From contig CAZJBX010000041.1 in assembly GCA_964544605.1 (NCBI GenBank), forward strand, positions 1 to 12,467: DNA of 12,467 bases, read 5' to 3'. Source of the stretch: JAMIFN01 sp964544605 (GTDB lineage: Bacteria > Pseudomonadota > Gammaproteobacteria > Burkholderiales > Burkholderiaceae_C). Made by a program: the position numbers and the translations under genes. A model generated the notes under the pieces. It was given only the letters and a program-made list of their open reading frames with translations, was not told where the DNA came from and searched no databases. Every line of letters starts with the position of its first letter. Position 1 is the first letter of the stretch. Positions 5,711-12,467 of the stretch are shown one piece after another.

Positions 5711-6706
5711 TTACAGCGCCTCTTTGCGCAGTTGCTCGGCCGATTTGGGCGAGATCCAGCCGGGGGCGACATCAAATACGGTTTTGGCCCCGTGCAGACC
5801 CATGCCGGCCATGCGGTGCACGGCGCGGGCGTAGGCGACCAGCACGCTGGCGGTGAATTCGGGGTTGCTGCCCAGTTCAATGCGGTATTCGACGACTTGT
5901 TTGTGTTGCTGCGCTGGCGTGCCGGTGTTGCCGCTGCGGATGACAAAGCCGCCGTGGGGCATGGCGTTGTGCTCGCGGGCGAGTTCGTCGGCGCTGATGA
6001 AGTTGACGGTGGTGTCGTATTCGTCAAAGTAGTGCGGCATGGTGACGATGGTTTGGCGCACAGCCTCAGCGTCGGCGCCGTCTTGCAGCACGACGAAGCA
6101 GTGGCGTTCGTGCTTTTGGCGGGTGCTGAGTGTGGGGCGGCTGCCGCTGCGCACGGCTTCAATGGCGCTGGGGCTGGGGATGGTGTATTGCACGCCGCCC
6201 GCTACGCCAGGGACGCGGCGCACGGCATCGGAGTGGCCTTGGCTGAGGCCCTTGCCCCAGAAGGTGTAGGTGTCGCCGTCGGGCAGTAGGGCTTCGCCCA
6301 TGATGCGGTTGATGGAGAACATGCCGGGGTCCCAGCCGGCGGAAATCAAGGCCGTGGTTTTGCCAGCTTGCGCCTGCGCATCGACGGCGGCAAAGTGTTC
6401 TGGGATGCGGGCGTGGGTGTCGAAGCTATCAACGAGGTTAAAGCGCGCGGCCAAGGCGGGCGATTGCTGGGGCAGGTCGTCTTTGGAGCCGCCGCAGAGG
6501 ATGAGCACATCGATGTTTGCGTGGTGGCTGTCGAGTGCGTCGATGTGGAACACAGGGGTGTTGGCGAATTGGGTTTTGACGCTGGCGGGCTCGCGGCGGC
6601 TGTAGATGCCTTGCAGTCGCATGTCAGCGTTTTGCGCGATGGCCGCTTCTACGCCACGGCCCAAGTTGCCGTAGCCCACGATGCCGATGCGAATGGGGGA
6701 GTTCAT
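5711..6706 (-). CDS. ddh: meso-diaminopimelate dehydrogenase
   Basis: This 331-residue NADPH-dependent enzyme (EC 1.4.1.16) reductively aminates L-2-amino-6-oxopimelate (tetrahydrodipicolinate) to meso-DAP in one step, for lysine and peptidoglycan, bypassing the succinylase route. The N-terminal Rossmann motif GIVGYGNLGRG is at 8-18. Substrate and dimer features include SAGWDPGMFSINRI (about 148-161), FWGKGLSQGHSDAVRRVPGV (about 176-195) and a C-terminal part ending MGLHGAKTVFDVAPGW. These match known Ddh enzymes, and the length is normal (about 320-330). The ATG at 6706 is chosen because the protein family starts there; AAGGA lies 9 bases upstream. It overlaps the rarD stop by one base (TGATG), so the two are translationally coupled. 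Most betaproteobacteria rely on the succinylase pathway (dapC/dapE), so this is an accessory route here. Confidence 0.93.
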   Translation of the reverse strand: MNSPIRIGIVGYGNLGRGVEAAIAQNADMRLQGIYSRREPASVKTQFANTPVFHIDALDSHHANIDVLILCGGSKDDLPQQSPALAARFNLVDSFDTHARIPEHFAAVDAQAQAGKTTALISAGWDPGMFSINRIMGEALLPDGDTYTFWGKGLSQGHSDAVRRVPGVAGGVQYTIPSPSAIEAVRSGSRPTLSTRQKHERHCFVVLQDGADAEAVRQTIVTMPHYFDEYDTTVNFISADELAREHNAMPHGGFVIRSGNTGTPAQQHKQVVEYRIELGSNPEFTASVLVAYARAVHRMAGMGLHGAKTVFDVAPGWISPKSAEQLRKEAL

Positions 6707-7614
6707 CAGGGGGTGTCCTTTCTGTTGTGAATGGTGAGCCATTGCCGCAGGCCGTCTAGCGCCATGCTGCCCATGGCAAGGCCGAGGGCGGCGTAGAGTG
6801 GGCCTTGGCCGGGCTGTATGCGTTCGCCCAGTATCAGCGCCACCCCGACGAGCAAGATGGGCTCGACATAAGAGAGCATGCCGAATAAGGCGAGGGGCAG
6901 ACGGGCATGGGCCGTCATATACAAGGCCAAGGCCGCCGCGCTGAGTAGGCCCAGCGCCAAGACCCAGAGGGGCAGGTGCGGCTGCGTTTGCAGGCGCTGC
7001 CAAGCCGTGAGGCCCGCTGCATCGCCCGCAAAAAAGACCAAGTGTAAGGCCACGGGGCACAGTAAGGCGAGATCGAGCCAATGCCCCGCAAGGTGGTCTG
7101 TTTGCAAGCGCCGCCTGAGCACAAAGTAGGCGCTAAAGCCCAACGCAACAGCCCATGTGACCCAAGCGAGTTGCCCTGCGCGGGCGAATTCATAAGCCAC
7201 CCCCGCAGCGGCCAAGGCCACGGCCAGCCATTGCAAGGGGCGCAGGCGCTCGGCAAAAAAGCAGCGGCCCGCCAGCACCATGATGAGGGGCATGAGGAAG
7301 TAGCCCAAGGAGGTGGGCAGGGCCATGCCGTTGAGCGGCGCCCAGAGGAAGAGCCACAGTTGCACGCCCAGCAGGGCGGCGCTGAGGGCCAAGAGCAAGG
7401 CCCAAGTGGGGCAGGCCAGTGCCTTGCCCAAGAGTTCACCAAGCTGGGGCCGCTGGCCTTGGGCCAAGAGCAGCAGGCTGGTGAAGGGCAGGGTGAGCAG
7501 CACGCGCCAGCCAAAGACTTGCTCGGCGTTGAGCGGCAGCAGTTGCGGCGTGATGTAGTACATGGCCGCAAACAGCACCGAGGACAAAAGTGAGGCAATG
7601 AGGCCGCGCAGCAT
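6706..7614 (-). CDS. rarD: RarD-like EamA-family membrane transporter
   Basis: This 302-residue inner-membrane protein of the drug/metabolite transporter superfamily has about ten hydrophobic helices spread over its full length in two EamA repeats. The ATG at 7614 is chosen because MLRGLIASLLSSVLFAAMYY matches the usual RarD start; the TTG at 7638 would add eight residues. RarD features include YYITPQLLPLNAEQVFGWRVL near the N-terminus, GYFLMPLIMVLAGRCFF and the C-terminal YVEPILL. Substrates of the group are mostly unknown; E. coli RarD was linked to chloramphenicol sensitivity. The gene is coupled to ddh downstream by a one-base stop-start overlap, which hints at export of an amino acid or related metabolite, though that is inference. 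No strong ribosome-binding site is visible. It is divergent from truC across 92 bases. Confidence 0.88.
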   Translation of the reverse strand: MLRGLIASLLSSVLFAAMYYITPQLLPLNAEQVFGWRVLLTLPFTSLLLLAQGQRPQLGELLGKALACPTWALLLALSAALLGVQLWLFLWAPLNGMALPTSLGYFLMPLIMVLAGRCFFAERLRPLQWLAVALAAAGVAYEFARAGQLAWVTWAVALGFSAYFVLRRRLQTDHLAGHWLDLALLCPVALHLVFFAGDAAGLTAWQRLQTQPHLPLWVLALGLLSAAALALYMTAHARLPLALFGMLSYVEPILLVGVALILGERIQPGQGPLYAALGLAMGSMALDGLRQWLTIHNRKDTP

Positions 7615-7706
7615 GGGGCGATAGGGCAATGAAGGCAAAAAGCAAAGTGTGTATTGTGCGTGGGTTTTGCCCTGTGTTTGCCCCGTTGGCGCTTACACTG
7701 CCGCCC

Positions 7707-8489
7707 ATGATGATGCCGCGCCCCCTGCACTTGCTGTATGCCGATGCCGATATGGTGGCGGTGTACAAGCCTGCGGGTTGGTTGGTGCATCGCAGCGCTT
7801 TGGCGGGGCAGGACACTGGCCCCTTTGTGCTGCAAAGCCTGCACGCGCAACTGGGGCAAGCCGTGTGGCCCGTGCACCGCCTTGACCGTGGCACTTGCGG
7901 CCTGCTGCTGTTTGCCCTGCATGCCGAGGCTTGCCGCCGCTTGCAGCAAGCATGGCAGGCACAAGAGGTGGAGAAAAGCTATTTGGCCGTGGTGCGCGGC
8001 TGGCTGCCCGCCCCGTGGCAAACGGTGGGCCACGCCCTGCGACCCGATGATGCGCCCGCCCATGCCCCCGCGCAGAACGCGCAGACCCGCCTGCGGGCGC
8101 TGGCGCATTTGGATTGGCCCGAGGCGTTTGATGAGCGCCATGCCAGCACGCGTTTGAGTTTGGTGCAGGCGCAGCCGCTGACGGGGCGGCGGCACCAGAT
8201 TCGCCGCCACCTCAAGCATGTGAGCCACCCCATCATTGGCGATGCCAGCCACGGCAAGGGGCCGCTGAACCGCTGGTGGGCCGCGCCCGAGCGCTTGGGC
8301 GCACAACGCCTGTGGCTGCACGCCAGCGCATTGCGTTTGCGGCAGCCCATGACGGGGCAGGCGCTGCACATTGAAACCGACTTCAACACCCTAGCGGCCC
8401 TGCCCCATGTGCCTGAGGCACGGCAGTGGCAAAGCCTGCTGGCCCTGCCGCAGTGGCGGTATGTGGCAACCTGTAGCGGCGGCAGGTGA
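7707..8489 (+). CDS. truC: tRNA pseudouridine(65) synthase TruC
   Basis: This 260-residue RluA-type pseudouridine synthase converts U65 in the T arm region of some tRNAs. The catalytic Asp is Asp60 in PVHRLDRGTCG (55-65). Other family blocks are ADMVAVYKPAGWLVHRS (14-30), where the RluA family has its N-terminal KP.G..VH motif, LTGRRHQIRRHLKHVSHPIIGD (about 173-194) and the C-terminal RLWLHASALRL. There is no S4 domain, as expected for TruC. Three consecutive ATG codons (7707, 7710, 7713) precede PRPLHLLY; I take the first, and longer in-frame readings back to 7629 run into non-conserved sequence. A possible -10 TACACT is at 7694-7699, without a good -35. The gene converges on the kinase-like gene; 55 bases separate their stop codons and no strong terminator is seen there. 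Confidence 0.92.
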   Translation: MMMPRPLHLLYADADMVAVYKPAGWLVHRSALAGQDTGPFVLQSLHAQLGQAVWPVHRLDRGTCGLLLFALHAEACRRLQQAWQAQEVEKSYLAVVRGWLPAPWQTVGHALRPDDAPAHAPAQNAQTRLRALAHLDWPEAFDERHASTRLSLVQAQPLTGRRHQIRRHLKHVSHPIIGDASHGKGPLNRWWAAPERLGAQRLWLHASALRLRQPMTGQALHIETDFNTLAALPHVPEARQWQSLLALPQWRYVATCSGGR

Positions 8490-8544
8490 ATCAGGTGGTT
8501 TTGTCAGCGCCGTTTTTCAGCGCAAGTGCCCAGCCTGCGTCAAT

Positions 8545-9321
8545 TCAACCCGCCAGCAAATCATGCGCGTAGCGCAAGCGCTGGGTGTCGCGCCCAAAGC
8601 GGCTGCTGCTGGGCAGAAAGCGCAAAAAGCGCAACTGTGCAATGGCGGTGTGCAGCTCGGCTTGCATGGCGGCGTTTTGCCCCGCCAGCCACTGCCGCCA
8701 CAGGGCTTGCGCCTGCGGCAAATCCTCTTGCAAAAACAGGGCGCTGGAATGCACAAAGGCCAGGGCATCACGGGCTTGGCACAGGGCCAGCGGCAGGCTG
8801 GCGCTGGGGTCGTCCTCAAAATCAATTGCGCCGAGTTCGCCGTCGTCGCAGCGCACGATGTTGCGGCTAAAAGCCTGGCTCAGGCATTGGCCTTGGGTGT
8901 GCACGCGGCTGAGGAAGTCCAAGCCCTCTTGCCACAAGGGCAAAAGCCCCGTGCGCCCCGGGCTGTGCGCGGCACTGTGCAGCTCATGCAGCAAATGGTG
9001 TTGGCCCAGGTTCCGCATCAAAAAGCCATCGGCCTGCACCGCCAGCACCTCAGGCACACGAATGCCCGCAGCGGCCAAGTCTTGCAGGCGGCGCACCTCG
9101 GTCGCAATGGCGGCCTGCCCGCCCAAATTCGGCACGGGTTGCAGCAGCGCACTGCGGCTGATGCGGGCCACCGCGCCCAACAGTTGGTAGCGCCACATGC
9201 CGTGGCGCGGCCCCGCTTTTTTCAGCCACAGTGTTTGCCCCTGCCACTGGTGCTGCTGCACCAAGGCGTGTTGCAGGGGCAGTTGCTCTTGCAAAAATGC
9301 AGCGTAATCGGGCTGGGCCAT
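8545..9321 (-). CDS. protein-kinase-like phosphotransferase of unknown substrate
   Basis: This 258-residue protein keeps the layout of a minimal protein-kinase fold of the BUD32/RIO/LPS-kinase type. Candidate landmarks are Lys34 or Lys35 in LWLKKAG (nucleotide Lys), Glu75 in IATEVRRLQ (helix C), IRVPEVLAVQADGFLMRNLG (87-106, hinge region), HTQGQCLSQAFSRNIV (141-156, catalytic loop with Asn154), and IDFEDDP (166-172) in place of DFG. The usual catalytic HxD is not obvious: QCLSQAFSRN stands where HGDLHxxN is expected, so it may be a weak kinase or a pseudokinase. Gene start is the ATG at 9321, 11 bases after the purB stop, with GGCAGG upstream. It is probably the last gene of the cluster. Its substrate (protein, lipid A core or small molecule) cannot be inferred. 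Confidence 0.7.
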   Translation of the reverse strand: MAQPDYAAFLQEQLPLQHALVQQHQWQGQTLWLKKAGPRHGMWRYQLLGAVARISRSALLQPVPNLGGQAAIATEVRRLQDLAAAGIRVPEVLAVQADGFLMRNLGQHHLLHELHSAAHSPGRTGLLPLWQEGLDFLSRVHTQGQCLSQAFSRNIVRCDDGELGAIDFEDDPSASLPLALCQARDALAFVHSSALFLQEDLPQAQALWRQWLAGQNAAMQAELHTAIAQLRFLRFLPSSSRFGRDTQRLRYAHDLLAG

Positions 9322-9332
9322 GGGCCTGCCGC

Positions 9333-10727
9333 TTAAATGCTTTGCGCCAGTGCCACGGCTTGGCCGATGTAGCTGGCCGGCGTGAGGGCCAGCAGGCGGG
9401 CTTTGTCGTCGGCGGGGATGTCCAAGTCTTCAATCAAAGCGTGCAAATCTTCTTTGCGCACGGTTTTGCCACGGCTGACTTCTTTGAGCTTTTCATACGC
9501 GCCAGGGATGCCATAGCGGCGCATGACGGTTTGAATCGGCTCGGCCAAGACTTCCCAAGCGGCGTCCAAATCAGCGGCAAGGTTCTCAGGGTTGAGTTCG
9601 AGCTTGCCCAAGCCCGTTTGCAATGAGGCCAAGGCCAACACGCTGTAGCCCAGCGCCACGCCCATATTCCGCAGCACGGTGCTGTCGGTCAAATCGCGCT
9701 GCCAGCGGCTGATGGGCAGCTTCTCAGCCAAATGGCCCAGCAGGGCATTGGCCAGACCAAAGTTGCCCTCGGCATTTTCAAAGTCAATCGGGTTGACTTT
9801 GTGCGGCATGGTTGATGAGCCGATTTCGCCTTCTTTCAGGCGCTGCTTGAAGTAGCCCAAGCTGATATAGCCCCAGACATCGCGGGCAAAGTCGATGAGG
9901 ATGGTGTTGGCGCGGGCCACGGCGTCAAACAGCTCGGCCATGTAGTCGTGCGGCTCGATTTGAATGCTGTAGTCTTGGAAGTCAAGGCCCAGTTTTTCTT
10001 CCACCACACGGCGGCTGAAGGCGGGCCAATCCACATCAGGGTAGGCCGAGAGGTGGGCGTTGTAATTGCCCACTGCGCCGTTCATTTTGGCGCGCAGCGG
10101 CACGGCGGCAATGCGCGCACGGGCAATTTGCAAGCGGGCCAGCACATTGGCGATTTCTTTGCCCACGGTGGTGGGGCTGGCGGTTTGGCCGTGGGTGCGG
10201 CTGAGCATGGGCTGGGCGGCCCAGTCTGTGGCCATGGTTTTGAGTGTGGCCATGGCTTTGTCAAGGGCGGGCAGCAGCACCTCGTCGCGAGCCGCTTTCA
10301 ACTGCAAAGCGTGGCTGGTGTTGTTGATATCTTCACTGGTGCAGGCAAAGTGCACAAATTCACCGAGCTGCTTCAGGCGGGGGAAGTCTTTGAACACACC
10401 CGCCACGCCCATGGCATCATTGCCACGAATCCAGTATTCCACGGCTTTCACATCGTGGTTGGTCGTTTTTTCAATCGCTTTGATGGCCGCCGCATCGTCT
10501 TCACTGAAGTTGGCCACCACTTGCGCCAGATGCGCTTTTTCTTCGGCGCTGAGGGCGGCAAATTCGGGCAGGCCGGCATCGCCCAAGGCTTCAAACCAAG
10601 CGAGTTCGACTTGCACACGGCGGTGCATAAAGCCGTATTCGCTCATCAAGGGGCGCAGGGCGTTCAAACGGTTGGCGTAGCGCCCATCTAAGGGGCTGAG
10701 GGCATTCAAAGAGGTCAGTGTATTCAT
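9333..10727 (-). CDS. purB: adenylosuccinate lyase PurB
   Basis: This is a 464-residue fumarase/aspartase superfamily enzyme. It cleaves SAICAR to AICAR and adenylosuccinate to AMP, releasing fumarate, in purine synthesis. The start at ATG 10727 gives MNTLTSLNALSPLDGRYANR, matching the normal N-terminus of the long (E. coli-type) PurB; an in-frame start at 10772 would overlap the rimI stop and lacks family similarity. Active-site segments are TNHDVKAVEY (89-98), FACTSEDINN (127-136), SRTHGQTASPTT (176-187, general acid His179) and the flexible signature loop SSTMPHKVNP (304-313). All key residues are present. It lies 41 bases after rimI and 11 bases before the kinase-like gene. No Shine-Dalgarno sequence is clear, so it may depend on read-through from upstream. 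Confidence 0.97.
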   Translation of the reverse strand: MNTLTSLNALSPLDGRYANRLNALRPLMSEYGFMHRRVQVELAWFEALGDAGLPEFAALSAEEKAHLAQVVANFSEDDAAAIKAIEKTTNHDVKAVEYWIRGNDAMGVAGVFKDFPRLKQLGEFVHFACTSEDINNTSHALQLKAARDEVLLPALDKAMATLKTMATDWAAQPMLSRTHGQTASPTTVGKEIANVLARLQIARARIAAVPLRAKMNGAVGNYNAHLSAYPDVDWPAFSRRVVEEKLGLDFQDYSIQIEPHDYMAELFDAVARANTILIDFARDVWGYISLGYFKQRLKEGEIGSSTMPHKVNPIDFENAEGNFGLANALLGHLAEKLPISRWQRDLTDSTVLRNMGVALGYSVLALASLQTGLGKLELNPENLAADLDAAWEVLAEPIQTVMRRYGIPGAYEKLKEVSRGKTVRKEDLHALIEDLDIPADDKARLLALTPASYIGQAVALAQSI

Positions 10728-10768
10728 GGGGCGCAATTTTACCCGAGGGGCAAGCCGCGCCTGCCACT

Positions 10769-11236
10769 TCAAGCGGCTGGGGCAATGTCGTAGCGCAGGA
10801 TGAAGGCATCTTCGCGCCCACCTTCATGCAGGGGGTAGTAGTCTTTGCGCACACCCACTTGCACCATGCCGAAATTGCTGTAGAGCTTTTGCGCGGGCGC
10901 ATTGCTGCGGCGCACTTCCAGCCACAGGGTGTAGAGGCCCTGCATTTGCCCCCAAAGGCAAAGCTGCTTGAGCAGCAGCACGCCCAGCTTTTGCCCACGG
11001 TAGGCGGGCGCTACCGTGATGTTGAGCAGGTGCAGTTCTTCAAACCCTTTGCAGGCAATGGTGTAACCGGCAATCTCGCCGTCGTGCAGCAAAAGCTGGC
11101 AACTGTAGGCTTCGTGCGCGATCGAGTCTTCAAAATTCTTGCGTGACCAAGGGTGGCTGTGGCTGGCCACTTCAATGGTCATCAGCGCATCGAGCTGCGC
11201 CAAAGTCAAATCTGCAAAGCACCAAGGCTGGGGCAC
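10769..11236 (-). CDS. rimI: ribosomal protein S18-alanine N-acetyltransferase RimI
   Basis: This 155-residue GNAT enzyme acetylates the N-terminal alanine of ribosomal protein S18 using acetyl-CoA. The acetyl-CoA binding loop is VAPAYRGQKLGVLLL (75-89; R80-G81-Q82-K83-L84-G85). Glu107 in LWLEVRRSN and Tyr119 in KLYSNFGM correspond to the catalytic Glu and Tyr of E. coli RimI, and HPWSRKNFEDS (28-38) matches the usual HPWS.. motif. The start is a GTG at 11236, three bases after the tsaB stop, with AAAGG about nine bases upstream inside tsaB. The tsaB-rimI order is a common arrangement and links t6A tRNA modification with ribosome maturation. Confidence 0.95.
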   Translation of the reverse strand: MPQPWCFADLTLAQLDALMTIEVASHSHPWSRKNFEDSIAHEAYSCQLLLHDGEIAGYTIACKGFEELHLLNITVAPAYRGQKLGVLLLKQLCLWGQMQGLYTLWLEVRRSNAPAQKLYSNFGMVQVGVRKDYYPLHEGGREDAFILRYDIAPAA

Positions 11237-11239
11237 GAT

Positions 11240-11971
11240 TCAAGCCTTTTGCATCATCGACGCAGCTTTGGCCGCTTCGCGCTCCGCCGTCGTCAGCGCC
11301 ACTTGATTTCGCACATACACGGGCAAGAGCTGCGCTGGGCTGGCGCACAAGGCGCGGGCGGCCTCAGCGGGCTGGCGCAAAAGGGCCAACATGCTGGCCG
11401 CTTGCGGTTGCGCTTCTTGGTAGGAAGCTGGCAAGGGCAAGCCTTGCTCGGCAAACATTTTGCTGATATTGCCGATGCAGGGCGATCCGGCAATCTCTTT
11501 GGCCATTTCGCCATAGTCCAACAGGCGCTCGGTTTGCATCTGCCAGCGGCCCTCTTGCCACAGTGCTTGCGCCGCATAAACTTGGCCCATACGGGCATCA
11601 AACACAGCCCAAACCGCATCGCCCTCAGCGGGCGGCTTCGGCAACACCAGTTCTTCAAGCAAAAGGCGCAAGCTAGAAAAGGCATAAAGCTGCGCCCCCG
11701 TGGCCACGGCCAGCCCTTGGCCCACAGCCACAGCCACACGCACGCCCGTGAATGCGCCTGGGCCACGGTCAATCGCCAGTTGCTGGATGCTTTGCAAGCT
11801 GCTGCCCGCTTGAGCGCACAAAGCCTCAATCGCAGGCAAGATTTGGCTGGATGCCGATGGCCCGCCTGCGATGCTTTGCGTATAGCAAGCCCCGCCGTAT
11901 TGCAGGGCCAGACTCAGCAGCTCGGTGCTGCTGCTGATGGCCAAAGCTGTTGGGCTTGCTTCAGTGCCCAT
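11240..11971 (-). CDS. tsaB: TsaB, dimerisation subunit of the t6A tRNA-modifying complex
   Basis: The 243-residue ASKHA-fold protein (formerly YeaZ) scaffolds TsaD and TsaE for N6-threonylcarbamoyladenosine at position 37 of ANN-decoding tRNAs. The start at ATG 11971 gives MGTEASPTALAISSSTELLSLAL, the usual N-terminus; the frame extends to 12013 but those codons overlap the haemoglobin gene in another frame and look unconserved. Key motif is GPGAFTGVRVAVAVGQGLA (70-88), the family's GPGSFTGLR block. The start codon overlaps the last 11 bases of the truncated haemoglobin gene, so translation is probably coupled, and rimI follows after three bases. TsaB itself has no catalytic site; TsaD and TsaE are not in this window. 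Confidence 0.95.
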   Translation of the reverse strand: MGTEASPTALAISSSTELLSLALQYGGACYTQSIAGGPSASSQILPAIEALCAQAGSSLQSIQQLAIDRGPGAFTGVRVAVAVGQGLAVATGAQLYAFSSLRLLLEELVLPKPPAEGDAVWAVFDARMGQVYAAQALWQEGRWQMQTERLLDYGEMAKEIAGSPCIGNISKMFAEQGLPLPASYQEAQPQAASMLALLRQPAEAARALCASPAQLLPVYVRNQVALTTAEREAAKAASMMQKA

Positions 11972-12371
11972 ACTGGTTTTCCATGTGCTCGGCCAAGGGG
12001 CTGAGGTTGTCATCCAGCACCTGCTGCAAGTCGGGTTCTAACTCGCATTCACGCATGGCTTGGCGCATACAGGCCATCCATTGCCCACTTTCTACAGGCG
12101 TAATCGGCACATGCAAATGACGCATGCGCAAGCGCGGATGGCCGTAACGCTCTTCGTAATAGCGAGGGCCGCCCGTCCAGCCGCACAGAAACCAAAACAA
12201 GGTGTCTCGTGAATGCTGCAAATCGGGTTTATGCAAGCTGCGCAAACGCGCATAAGCTGGCTCCAGATCCATCAAATCATAAAAACGATCCACCAAAATC
12301 TGAATTTTTTCTTCGCCACCCATCCATTCGAACAGGTTGCGGTAATTTGCGGAGGTCTTTTCTGTTGTCAT
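11961..12371 (-). CDS. group II truncated haemoglobin
   Basis: This 136-residue 2-over-2 globin of the trHbO/YjbI group binds O2 and other small ligands; members have been linked to oxygen, NO or redox handling. Landmarks are Tyr31 in DRFYDLM (B10 position), GWTGGPRYYEERYGHPRLRMRHL (from about 64), where His85 in MRHL is the proximal haem ligand, and Trp98 in SGQWMACM (G8, typical of group II). The ATG at 12371 is chosen because MTTEKTSANYRNLFEWMGGEEKI fits the family; a TTG at 12389 would add six residues. GAGG lies about 12 bases upstream, rather far. It is the first gene of the tsaB-rimI-purB-kinase cluster, overlapping tsaB by 11 bases, so it may be co-expressed with them, an uncommon partner. 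Confidence 0.93.
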   Translation of the reverse strand: MTTEKTSANYRNLFEWMGGEEKIQILVDRFYDLMDLEPAYARLRSLHKPDLQHSRDTLFWFLCGWTGGPRYYEERYGHPRLRMRHLHVPITPVESGQWMACMRQAMRECELEPDLQQVLDDNLSPLAEHMENQYGH

Positions 12372-12410
12372 GGCAATATTTTGCCTCAAGCATCAAAAAC
12401 AAACAGGCAT

Positions 12411-12444
12411 AAAAAAACCCCACACCTACAGGCATGGGGTTTTT
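12411..12444. terminator. hairpin terminator upstream of the haemoglobin gene
   Basis: CCCCA (12418-12422) pairs with TGGGG (12435-12439), flanked by seven A on the left and five T on the right, so it can act on either strand. It most likely ends a gene beyond the right edge and insulates the haemoglobin-tsaB cluster, whose promoter must then lie within 12372-12410 unless read-through occurs. Confidence 0.75.
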
Positions 12445-12467
12445 CGGATATGTAGCTTGACGATGTC

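Noticed and set aside
6915..8369. A 484-codon frame on the - strand across rarD and truC
   Set aside because: It is antisense to truC and out of frame with rarD; its product is rich in Cys, Pro, His and Arg with no family resemblance, as expected of GC-rich shadow frames.
8407..9336. A 309-codon frame on the + strand continuing past truC
   Set aside because: It overlaps the truC end in another frame and is antisense to the kinase-like gene; the Gln/Ala/Leu-rich product has no recognisable motif.
9948..10691. A 247-codon frame on the + strand opposite purB
   Set aside because: Mirror of the purB frame; Gly/His-rich product with no domain, and purB residues are all conserved on the other strand.

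Overview
The window looks like a betaproteobacterial chromosome, most likely Burkholderiales and close to Comamonadaceae. That placement is an inference from the GC-rich coding sequence, the family resemblance of the housekeeping proteins and the gene set; nothing in the window proves the genus. It has an AT-rich accessory left end (about 1-1940), a patchwork middle (about 4130-5710) and compact housekeeping genes to the right.

Left end, 1-2340. The first bases are the right end of an integron attC site, and a complete attC follows at about 1870-1939. The roughly 1.93 kb between the two crossover points is one gene cassette. It carries an AIPR-family (abortive infection phage resistance) gene that is open from 54 to 1781 except for a single in-frame TAA at 774-776. 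No integron integrase is in view. A small helix-hairpin-helix protein starts 13 bases after the last attC and ends at a strong terminator; no further attC follows, so this is probably the distal end of a cassette array.

2379-4128. An exported catalase-family peroxidase (+) and an unrecognised lipoprotein (-) converge on a shared bidirectional terminator.

4129-5710. This is a patchwork. It holds a tRNA-like cloverleaf with a CAU anticodon loop, an intact HigB-HigA type toxin-antitoxin operon with its own promoter and operator, and a second higA broken in two. Between the two higA pieces lies a small exported-protein frame. No transposase is visible.

5711-8489. rarD-like and ddh (meso-diaminopimelate dehydrogenase) are translationally coupled on the - strand. 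truC (tRNA pseudouridine 65 synthase) is divergent on the + strand.

8545-12371. A tight - strand cluster reads, in transcription order, group II truncated haemoglobin, tsaB, rimI, purB and a protein-kinase-like gene. The first two overlap, tsaB-rimI and purB-kinase are a few bases apart, and 41 bases separate rimI from purB, so they probably form one transcription unit. tsaB and rimI link it to translation (t6A on tRNA, S18 acetylation) and purB to purine synthesis. A hairpin terminator lies upstream of the cluster at the right edge.

The most interesting parts are the phage-defence cassette with its nonsense codon, the tRNA-like element, and the higA relic split around an exported-protein frame.
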